From Heliopora coerulea (taxonomy: Eukaryota > Cnidaria > Anthozoa > Scleralcyonacea > Helioporidae), in assembly GCA_030142905.1 (NCBI GenBank), contig JASJOG010000043.1:248001-312000 (forward strand): a stretch of DNA of 64,000 nucleotides. Reading direction: 5' to 3'. The notes under the pieces are model-generated. The model worked only from the letters and a program-made list of their open reading frames with translations. It ran no database searches and was not told the DNA's origin. The position numbers and the translations under genes are program-made. This document shows, one piece after another, positions 40,826 through 49,250 of the stretch (positions are counted from its first letter, which is position 1; each line of letters opens with the position of its first letter).

Positions 40826-41290
40826 TGGAAAAGGATACTGATCAATTTCAAAAACATGAGAATACTTTTGAAAGACATGTTTCAGCAAGACTTATGCCAC
40901 CTTCAGTTTACAGAGTGATGTTTGTAAGGCTTTGAACAGGAATTACAGAATGAATAAATTAACTAATTACTGTGGTGATATACTAAGATGGTTAATTACA
41001 ATGAGCATAAGTTGGGTGATGACCATAAGAGGTGGGAATCAAACAAGCACCTTCCTCTGTTCATATTTATTGTTTGATACTGCCTCTTTTAGTCATCACA
41101 TGACATGTTGTCATTGTAACATCATCTTAGCATATTTTCACTTTAATTAGTAAATTTATTCATTCTGTAATTCCAATTTAAAGTCTTACAAACATCACTC
41201 TGTAAATTGAAGATGGCATTTGTCCTGCCAAACCATGTCTTTAAAATGTATTCTCACATTTTTGAAATTTGTAACTGTCCTTTTGCTAAC
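40826..41290. mobile_element. Long imperfect palindrome (foldback/MITE-like element)
   Basis: The left half (about 40,826-41,035) is complementary to the right half (about 41,090-41,290) along most of its length. Matching blocks include TTTACAGAGTGATGTTTGTA at 40,907 against its complement near 41,190, and GGAATTACAGAATGAATAAA at 40,940 against its complement near 41,155. Outer arms around GAGAATAC and AAAGGA also pair. Only about 55 bp in the middle is clearly unpaired. A 72-codon open frame inside the palindrome is not considered a gene. Confidence 0.8.
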
Positions 41291-41837
41291 AAGAAGTTTT
41301 GAAAAGAATGGTAGCTTCATTACCTGATTCAGAAAAGATTATTTACAAAATATGTGAAAAAAACTTGACATGGTAAAGGTTACTCAAAATTGCTAAGGAG
41401 TTAAACTAGCTGAGTAACTATGGAAAGTAGCTAAGTAAAAAGGAAAGACATCTTGCTTTGCTGTACTGTTGTTACTCATGAATTAATATAAATTTTTTTT
41501 TATGTCTATATATGGTTTGCTTGTTTAAATGCATTTTGATACATCCAGTAATATAATTTTTTCTTCATTTCTTTCCATTTTCTATGCAGCTGTAACTTCT
41601 GAATTAATCCAAGTCTTTTCATCTAGATATTTGATCATTTACTTGTTTGAATGCTGACACATTCTGGTTTGCCCAAAACCCTCTTTGTATTATAGGCTAT
41701 GATTTACTACTAAACATAACTTCACATGACACTGCACATCTGCATTGGGTTAGGCATGCAGTGCTCAGCATGCCTACCATTTTCCTCAGTGAAAGGCTTG
41801 TATATGGTATTACTAATTAGCCAACATAAATTTCTAA

Positions 41838-42000
41838 AGTGCACCCTTGGCCTATAACAGTTTAATCAACCCAGCAGCTAACCCACTAGGGGGTGACATT
41901 CCACTACATGTATGCTGAATAAAATTGTCTGGCATGAGGCAGAATAAAATTCTTAAGTGCACCATTGGCCCTCAATGGGTTAATCTGTCCCAGTTGGTGA
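41838..42000. repeat. Diverged tandem copies of a dispersed repeat
   Basis: Two related stretches end in AAGTGCACCCTTGGCC and AAGTGCACCATTGGCCCTC-AATGGGTTAA. Each includes a GAATAAAAT-type segment. They resemble the repeat pair at 39.1 and 39.9 kb, which also end in TTAA-containing sequence after a GGCCC/AGCCC motif. The function and class of the repeat are unknown. Confidence 0.45.
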
Positions 42001-43200
42001 GGTTATTTCCAGTTATACTTTACTCTCAAAATGCCCAATATGCTGAGGTCACCTATACATCAAGTTAACAAATGTTCTAATATCTCAATGATGTACCAAG
42101 GCCAGTTTTATGTACCCTTAATGGCTCATTCTGTAGCCAAGTCTTCACAAATGACCAGTCACAGTCATGCTTTGAATGGCCAAACCAAAACTTTACATGC
42201 CACATAACAAGTTAGGGACATTCTGTAAAATCTAAGTTCATCTTCCTCAACTCAGGACAGCACTACTAAGCAATCAGGACTTATACACCAGATAAGCTAT
42301 CAGGGCTATGAACAACCAGTCCCTGAAGAACTCCAGTTTTAGGACACTACTGATGAAAACTCAAATTTGGTCGTGGACATTGCAGACATGCCCAGCAATA
42401 GGCAGGACATGTCTCCCTACAGAAAAAAATTTCATTAACTTTGTACCATTTCTTTGATTGACAACTGTTATTAGCCAATATTAGCCTAAGTGTCAGAATC
42501 AAGAAATTATAACTAATAAATGTATCTCTCAATCCCATACAATACAGTTTATTATCACTGAAAATAGAAACCTGTGTTGAAATTGGATTTCTATTATTCA
42601 ATATCATTCGCATGTTGATCTAGGGTAAATGTAACCAACCAGTAACCAAGATTTCCCACCAAAGTGTATGGTAAATGTTAATCTCCCCATGTGCTATCTT
42701 TCAAATTTTAAGTTGGACCTGGTCAGATGCCTACTCTTGGAACAGTAAAAAATTAGACCCAGGTAAAACAAAAATTTCCCAGGATAGCCAAAGTTCAGGG
42801 TAATATCCTCAGACATTTTTGTCACCAGACTAAAAATTTTAGAATTGATCCCTGCTTATAAGCAGCTGAAGTCATAGGAATCTGACATTGACAACCATTA
42901 TTTCAAAGGTAACTTGAACAAGCAGAAACATTTTTAACAAACTTTAATGCACTACTCATTTATACAGGTAAATATTGTTTTTGGGTTGTGGCATATTTAG
43001 AACCAATGCAAAGCGCCTTGTCCCTCAACTTCTGCATTGCATTACAGAAATTGTTTGTGATTTGATGCAATCACTTGGGGCGGCAGTTTAGAACAAATCT
43101 AGATTTTTGAATGTTGTCTCAAATATCCCAAGTGCATCCAAAACTAAATGGAGGATGCCAAATCAGGAACTATTTATTTTATAAAATAGAGTCAGACACA
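42001..43200. other. Non-coding, CpG-poor sequence
   Basis: No recognisable gene, RNA or element was found. The 88-codon minus-strand frame at 42,347-42,613 has no motif. CpG dinucleotides are rare by eye throughout, as in the preceding 4 kb. Confidence 0.5.
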
Positions 43201-43718
43201 AAATAACAAAAATCATTTTTAGTCAAGCGGTAAACGAGAACTGACCAACGAAACCTGTAACAGAACGAAAAAGGTTATTGTTCAGTTACTCATTTCACCT
43301 AAGCTGTGCACCATGTCAAGCACGCGCAGGGTGGCAAACGCACTTGTTATCGGGTGAATAATTTTGCTTCTTTGCCTACTGCAAAGTGAGTGAAGGACAA
43401 AACGTCCTTTACCTTGAAATCCTTCCTGTTTCAACCATTTTCAATTTTTGTTTTAATCAGTGAACGTTTCGGGCCTGAAACTCCCAAACATTAGTCTTTC
43501 TTTGCATAGGCATCTTGAATTGCCATCTTATCTGCTCTTTTTGAAGCAGACTAAACCAAGTACACATCGTGGCGAAACCGGTTGAATTCCCAAGGGAGCT
43601 AAAACAGTAAAACGATTGGCCAACTCAACAATTCTGCTGCTGTGAAGTCCTCGTTGGTCTCATTGTTATCCAATGATAAAAAGCATATTAATCGCGCCTA
43701 AATACGAATTAAAAGCAC
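43200..43718. other. CpG-richer non-coding stretch
   Basis: CpG frequency rises abruptly at about 43,200 (for example AAGCACGCGCAGGG at 43,318). No open frame or splice-bounded exon could be supported. It may be unmethylated single-copy DNA or a promoter region, but no core promoter element was identified. Confidence 0.35.
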
Positions 43719-43721
43719 TTA

Positions 43722-43841
43722 GGCCCAGTTCAAACGTCGAACTTTTCATGTGCCGAACCAAATGCAAATCAGTTTGGACAAAGGATCTTGCTCATTAACA
43801 TTAGATTCGGCACATGAAAAGTTCGACGTTTGAACTGGGCC
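43722..43841. mobile_element. PIF/Harbinger-type MITE, 120 bp
   Basis: Perfect 36-bp terminal inverted repeats lie at 43,722-43,757 and 43,806-43,841. They begin with GGCCCAGTTCAAACG and enclose a 48-bp interior. A 3-bp TTA lies on each side (43,719-43,721 and 43,842-43,844), fitting the TWA target-site duplications of PIF/Harbinger transposons. There is no coding capacity. Perfect arms suggest fairly recent insertion. Confidence 0.8.
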
Positions 43842-44028
43842 TTACACGTTTTTTTATGAGAACAAACGATATAAAAACATAAGGCTTTGATAGCCCAAAA
43901 ATTTAGAACAAGTTAAGAACACTCTAGGCTTCACAGGGCTTTGTATCTAAGAACATTCTTTGAAAAATCAAACATCTTTGATTTATATTTCCCTAAATAT
44001 TTTCTTTTCCCTTTTCAAGTTAACACAA

Positions 44029-44260
44029 GGGCAATTCTGTATTTTAGCGTCGAATTGGACTTGGGAAATAAAATAGCGTCGGATTCATTTTAATAGCGCT
44101 GGATTCATTTTAAAGGGTTAGGGTTTCGGTTAGGTTAGGGTTAGGATTATGGTTAGGGTTAAGGTTAAGAGTATATGTTTTAATCCGGCGCTCTTCATAA
44201 AATGAATCCGACGCTATTTTATTTCCCAAATCCAATCCGACGCTAAAATACAGGATTGCC
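44029..44260. mobile_element. Foldback element with telomere-like repeats in its loop
   Basis: Inverted arms of about 70 bp (left from 44,029, right to 44,260) share TGTATTTTAGCGTCG, TTGGGAAATAAAATAGCGTC and GGATTCATTTT with a few mismatches. The loop at about 44,113-44,170 holds degenerate TTAGGG-type repeats (GGGTTAGGG, GGTTAGGGTTAGG, GGTTAGGGTTAAGG). The minus-strand frame across it, ending TETLTL, only translates these repeats. Confidence 0.8.
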
Positions 44261-46184
44261 AACACAAGATTATAAAAGAACTGTGTTATAACGCGTAAGA
44301 AAATCACCACAATATATTATCAAGTAGGATATCCTGCTTTTTTACACTACTTGAATAAAGCTATTGTATTATTGTGAGTATAAACAATTAAATTCTTTAC
44401 ACTTTTGCTAGAAAGAACCGTTATTTATGTGTTAATGTTGCGAAACCTTAAATCGTTCAAAGACACGAAGCACATGGTCACTCGTTTTGTTATTTCTAAG
44501 AACATCTTAAGAACATTTTTAGGCTTCAAAGTGGGAAAAATTAAGAACGTTCAAAGGCTTCCTTGCAGTGCAGTGTTCTTACAATAAAAAACGTGTATTC
44601 ACCTCCACCATGCCTCCACTTCGGTGAAAAATTAACTATACCTTAGGCCTCCTTGAGTTCATCCCGTTATGAATCTTTTAGAACCACAACATGATGTGTT
44701 TCACACCAACTTTATTAACCAAACAAAAAAACGTTCATGCAGTGCGAAACGTTTGTGAATTATCAATATAGATAACCTTCCCCTGACACCAAAATCAGAA
44801 AACCTATTCAAAGGTTCCTTCAAAACAAACAACAGCACTGTCTTTCCACCAATTGAAAGTCTGTAAACACTGGACTGGTTTTACCATTCTATTATATTGT
44901 TTCAAAGACTAAAGAGATATTAGGTCCTTACGGGAAAGTATTTACCCGAGGTTTTTCTACAGAGCGAATAACTAAGGCGCTAGGTCTATACGAGAAAACA
45001 GAAGGCAAATACTTTCGAGTACAAAACGAAAAACCGAGGTTCATAAGGAATTTACTATATGACTTTCGGTTGCTTGTCTTGCCCATTTTTAACTGGGTTT
45101 TCGTCGTAGGATGTTGCTGTTTACCGTACCTTGTTTCTTGTTCGTCTTGCTCCTTGTTTCCACCGGTTAAACATTTGTTGGCCATACTTTTAGACAATTA
45201 GTTTTGAACTAAAGCAGTAATAGTGTTCCATCACATGTTATCATTCGGAATTTTTCATGTTAGAGGATTAATTCTTCTTAAACTTCATTTAAACCAGCTC
45301 GAAGATTTTCCCGCCTAAACTTACCGGTGCTGAATGAAAAGTGTACGGAAAGTGATGGAACCGGTCGGTGCAATGTCGTAAAATTATCGGACAGTTCCGT
45401 AACCAATCCTCATGCGTTATTTTGCAAGCATACCGAAAAACATTACAATTCATTATTGCCCATTTGTCTGCAATCATGTTTTCTCTGTTGAATTCAAAAT
45501 TGTTTAAAAAGAACAAGGAGTTTTAGCCTCCGTAGAAAGATGTCTCGATCGTAATAGAAATTGCTTTGATAAATCATCTTGAAGGAAATGTCAAGCATTC
45601 AAATTTTAATCAAGCAAGATTATGATTTAGCCATGATAATTTAAAACCGTATGTTTTAATTAAATACCAGAAGTTTTATACGGATTTAGGTTTTTACTTT
45701 CAGTTATACGATTTCGCTTATAAATATCTTTGTTTTTGTTTTTTTTTTATTCAAGGGAGAGGTTGTCCACATGTCCATTGAAACCAGCAGATTTTCATGC
45801 ACAGTATGTCTATAAGTCATGGGTTCTTTCCAATCCCTAAGCTGACTTGTATTTCAATCGGTAAGAATCTTTAATTTTGCTGGGTTATAACTGAAATGCT
45901 CTTACCAGAGGTCCAATAATGATCACTCCTCATGGGTACAGTGTTAACACAGGATGAAACTAAGTGCACCCTGAGAAAGACTACGGTGCTTGGTACAGTT
46001 GGTAGAATCAAACTGGACAACAATGTTCTCACATGTGACCAAGGCCAAATTGTGAAAACGTGAAAGTGCACGTAGCTGGAATCGGACTTTAGTCTTCGAG
46101 GCCCAGAGACACAAGCGCTACCACCGTGATACCAACACCAGGTTTGTGGTTCCAAAATATTTTTTCATTGTTACAATTCACCAA
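44261..46184. other. No supportable gene
   Basis: Several frames of 60-94 codons occur (44,405-44,587 plus; 44,928-45,197, 45,289-45,516 and 45,871-46,155 minus). None shows a recognisable domain, a signal peptide or clear splice context. The stretch is AT-rich with moderate CpG. Exons of an unknown gene cannot be excluded. Confidence 0.4.
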
Positions 46185-46189
46185 CTATT

Positions 46190-46850
46190 TCAACCAACCA
46201 AATCCCAATAGCAAAGGGTGGGGGCACGTGAACCATGTGATACCTTCTTTGCAAAACGACGATTCTGCAACTCCTCGAAACTTCCCTGATCTGGTTTGCA
46301 AAGGCCTGAGGCTCCGATATCCTGCATTTTGGCGTTGATTCGGACTGTTTGGCACTCGATTTGCAGGAGATATCCACACTTGGAAATTCTGCCCAATAGC
46401 AAAGGGGGGGACCACATGGCTCATGTGGTCCCCCCTTTGCAAAACGACGATTCTGCAACTCTGCGAAACTTCCCTGATCTTGTCTGCAAACGCCCGAGGC
46501 TCCCAGCTCCTGCTGTTTGGCGTTGATTCCGATTGTTTGGCACTCGATTTGCAGGAGATATCCGCACCTCGAAATTCGGCCCAATAGCAAAGGGGAGACT
46601 TCATAGCTCATGAGATCTTCCCTTTGCAAAACGAGGTTTATGCAACTCTTGGAAACTTCACTGATCTTGTCAGCAAAGGCAAGAGGCCACCAAATCCTGC
46701 TGTTTGGCGTTGATTTCGATTGTTGGGCACTTGATTGGTAGAAGATATCCACACATTCAAATTCGGCCGAGTAGTAAAGGGGGCCCCACATGGCTCATGT
46801 GGCCCCCCGCCTTGCAAAACGAGGTTTCTGCAACTCTTCGAGTTGCATTG
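46190..46850. repeat. Cluster of 187-bp tandem repeats bearing hairpins (copy 1)
   Basis: About 3.5 units of 187-188 bp, marked by GGCGTTGATT at 46,331, 46,519 and 46,706. Each unit contains GCAGGAGATATCC, a segment like GGCCCAATAGCAAAGGGG, a hairpin, and TTTGCAAAACGA-G-TTCTGCAA. The hairpin at 46,399-46,440 has 19-bp arms (GCAAAGGGGGG...ACCACATG and its complement) with a 3-base loop and one bulged G. The other units keep a CATG-core hairpin with mismatches. Overlapping open frames of up to 206 codons here are repeat translation, not genes. A second cluster in opposite orientation lies at 55,240-55,860. Confidence 0.85.
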
Positions 46851-47742
46851 TCATTGCCATGCTATGATCTGTTGCGTAGTGTAGAGAAAGTTCTTGTTTA
46901 AACTATGCACATTTTCATGACTGCTACCTTGTGATTCGTTGTGTAGTTTAAATGAAATTTTCGACAGCTCAGCATGCAGTTAAGTGGCATTTTACGTCTG
47001 TAAAATTTGAACTCGAGGAAACACAAAGTGAAGCACCACGTTCATTTCAATCACTACTAGTGTCACTGAATTTTTTTGATTTGTTTGGGATGTCAGACTT
47101 TTTCCATGGTGTCTACCACGTGGTGAAGCCTTATCTGGAGCAAAGCTATTCACAAGTGTATCCTCCAAATTTTTTTCCAGCATGGCTTTTTATAGTGTGA
47201 TCTATGAAAACTGCTCAGCACAGGATGGTTACTGCAGACGCTAAACTGTTTAAAACTTTGGAAGTACTGTATTTTAATTACACTGTTTAATGGAGATATA
47301 TGTGTTTGTTAAATTATGGCTAACTTATTGTGGGACGTATGCAGGCCATACGAATTCTCAAACCGTTCTTGTTCGTTGCGTTTCAGTGTTAGTTGGGGGT
47401 ATAGTACGCACATGAGAATATTCAGTCTTATTTTGACTGTGTACAGGACGTTTCTTAATATATTGATTGAATAATTGATCATTAGTGTGGAAAAATGAAT
47501 TATAATTATGAGGTTATCAACTTGCAAACGCTGCTATTCAGATACAGTAATTTACTATTTTTGTGCGTTCTTGAAATATTGATCACAATTATTCTCTCCC
47601 TCTATTGGATCCATTAGGCAAATCAAATTGTTTTCGGTAATTTACAGTGTTAAGTAATATTTTTTCACTATTTCAGAATCATCCTCAGAGATACATAAAC
47701 AGAATTTTTTTATATGAAGAGAGGATTTTGATACGATCATAG
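46851..47742. other. No supportable gene
   Basis: An open frame of 82 codons at 46,952-47,200 (plus) and shorter ones are present without recognisable motifs. Nothing else can be supported. Confidence 0.35.
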
Positions 47743-47902
47743 TTATATATACGAAAACTCTGACTGCCCCAGCCGGGAATATGAAAATTTCTGACTGTCC
47801 TGGCCGTGTCTCAGTAGCTCAGTGGTCAGAGCGCCGATACGTAGATTCGGAGACCTCGGGTTCGTTTCCCGGCTGGGGCAGTCAGAGTTTTCGTATATAT
47901 AA
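47743..47902. mobile_element. 36-bp perfect inverted repeat enclosing a tRNA-like sequence
   Basis: The arm at 47,743-47,778 is the exact complement of 47,867-47,902. The right arm includes the 3' part of a tRNA-like sequence (T-arm 3' strand, acceptor 3' strand) plus flanking GTCAGAGTTTTCGTATATAT. The left arm is therefore an inverted copy of the tRNA-like 3' end and its flank. The structure could come from snap-back copying or from a foldback element built on a SINE. Confidence 0.8.
47808..47880 (+). tRNA. tRNA-like sequence, probably a pseudo-tRNA or SINE head (anticodon position GTA)
   Basis: A 73-nt cloverleaf can be drawn. Acceptor 47,808-47,814 pairs with 47,873-47,879 using G-T wobbles. 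D-stem GCTC pairs with GAGC. The anticodon stem is CCGAT with TTCGG (last pair mismatched). The variable loop has 5 nt. T-stem TCGGG pairs with CCCGG, and the discriminator is A. Box A is TAGCTCAGTGG; box B is GGTTCGTTTCC, one base off consensus. The anticodon position reads GTA (Tyr), but position 33 is C instead of the near-universal T, and there is no intron, although eukaryotic tRNA-Tyr genes usually have one. More likely a relic or SINE promoter than a working tRNA gene. Confidence 0.5.
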
Positions 47903-47911
47903 TTAGAATTT

Positions 47912-47989
47912 TTTTTCATGATAATCTGACACTACTAGCAAGTCAACGCTTTGCAGTTGACTTTGGCAGTGTCAGATTATCATGAAAAA
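47912..47989. repeat. Second inverted repeat next to the tRNA-like foldback
   Basis: TTTTTCATGATAATCTGACA on the left pairs with TGTCAGATTATCATGAAAAA on the right. Outer arms of 22-23 bp are perfect, and the inner arm (AAGTCAAC with GTTGACTT) is also complementary after a short mismatch. It starts about 10 bp after the previous inverted repeat. Confidence 0.8.
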
Positions 47990-48948
47990 CAACGGTAATA
48001 TTTAAAAGATCTCCAAGGGCCTATTTACTCGATACAATTGTCGTCCTGAGGTACGCAATGTTGTCTCAAAGGCACAAGTTCTGCTTTTAATTTGCTCGAT
48101 AATGTTAGCAACACGCGCGGAATGCTCTATTTACTTAATCGTATACACTGAAACGACCAATTGTATACCGCAATTGTATCGTGGAGATGGGCCATAAAGC
48201 CATAAAAATTCTAAGCGATTTAAAACCACATCTTTCCACAAATTCGTTGGCAATGATCTACAGATCATTCTTTCTTATTTTGAATAGTACTCGTTAATAT
48301 GCGGTAATTGCAGCAAATAACGTCAGGAGTAACTGCGGATCGAGGCTTTAGAACCGAGTAGTCCGCGGTATTACAGAAGGCGCACACGTTATGCGCTCTT
48401 CACACTTCAACATAATCGGCTCACATCCCACAGGAGACCAACTTTGTCACAGTTAAGATTTAATTTGAATATTTTAGTATTTTTGCAAAAGTTAGATCTG
48501 TAAAGCTTTATAGAGTATTGTAGGTTTATTTCCCAATAAACTTGTTGATTTATGACACGACCTGTAAAATGATGGTCATATTGTTTCCACTTGATACAAA
48601 GTTTTCCGGGAAAAGTTAACACTCTGTGTCGGTAGAAGTAGTTCATAAATAGTTTAAAAAATTTTTTAATATAAATATTTTCTTATGTTAATCGTCATTA
48701 TTTGATATTGTTATATTATTATCATTACCATCATCATCATCGCCATCATCATCACCATCACCATCACCATCACCATCGTCATCGTCATCATTATTATTAA
48801 ATTGGAAAACACTGACGTTTTGAAAAAGAATGTGAGAACATCCATGACGATTGTTATTAGCATTTATAACAGGTAAATACTGCTCAGAATATTATTCTCA
48901 GGGTAAAAATTAAAATATTATTCACGCGTTCACATCAACAGTTCCTTT
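47990..48948. other. Intergenic sequence downstream of the CFAP46-like gene, with a CAT microsatellite
   Basis: No gene recognised. A CAT/CAC/CGT-type trinucleotide repeat occupies about 48,720-48,800. The rest is AT-rich. Confidence 0.5.
48720..48800. repeat. ATC/CAT trinucleotide microsatellite
   Basis: Imperfect run of CAT units with CAC, CGC and CGT interruptions, ending in ATTATTATT. Confidence 0.9.
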
Positions 48949-48954
48949 TTTAAT
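48949..48954 (-). promoter_or_regulatory. Candidate polyadenylation signal ATTAAA
   Basis: On the minus strand ATTAAA lies 19 bases after the stop codon at 48,973-48,975 of the CFAP46-like gene. It is a common variant signal, but its closeness to the stop makes the 3' UTR very short. AATAAT-like sequences further on are alternatives. Confidence 0.35.
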
Positions 48955-48972
48955 GTTTAAATTAAACTTAAA

Positions 48973-49250
48973 TTAGACTTTTTGAGGGTTGAGTATAAAA
49001 TAAGGAAGGCCATATAACACGGCATTTTTTGATGTTACCGAACTAATGAGGAGTTCTTCTTTGTCGAGACCTACAATTGATTCATCCAAGCTCCCTTTCA
49101 ACGGACTTTTTTCGGTCTTTTCTGTAAGGATAAGTTCTTGTTTGGGTAATTTACCCGACGAGGGTTTATCACCAATGGTTTGACTGGACTGCCGCGATTC
49201 AAAACATCTGCGTAGAGCACAACCGATGCTTTTATTTTCATCTAGAGCAG
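48973..49250 (-). CDS. CFAP46: Terminal exon of CFAP46-like gene
   Basis: 278 bp including stop TAA at 48,973-48,975. Acceptor ATTTCTTGTTCACGGTTTAG-like region ending at 49,251. It reads ALDENKSIGCALRRCFESRQ, a Ser/Lys/Glu-rich linker of about 50 residues, then VTSKNAVLYGLPYFILNP and the stop. The --YGLP- ending fits the end of the conserved C-terminal domain. Confidence 0.8.

Noticed and set aside
44113..44170. A true telomere or chromosome end
   Set aside because: The TTAGGG units are few, degenerate and enclosed by inverted arms with unique sequence on both sides.
44110..44310. Minus-strand frame ending in NPNHNPNPN
   Set aside because: The sequence is the translation of degenerate telomere-like repeats in the foldback loop.
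46171..46791. Minus-strand frame of 206 codons and overlapping frames of 139 and 75 codons
   Set aside because: They translate the 187-bp hairpin repeats (recurring CYWAEF, CKSSAKQSESTP), in several frames and on both strands, as expected from repeats.
47808..47880. Functional tRNA-Tyr gene
   Set aside because: Position 33 is C, the last anticodon-stem pair is mismatched, several acceptor pairs are wobbles, box B is off consensus and no intron is present. Kept only as a tRNA-like relic.
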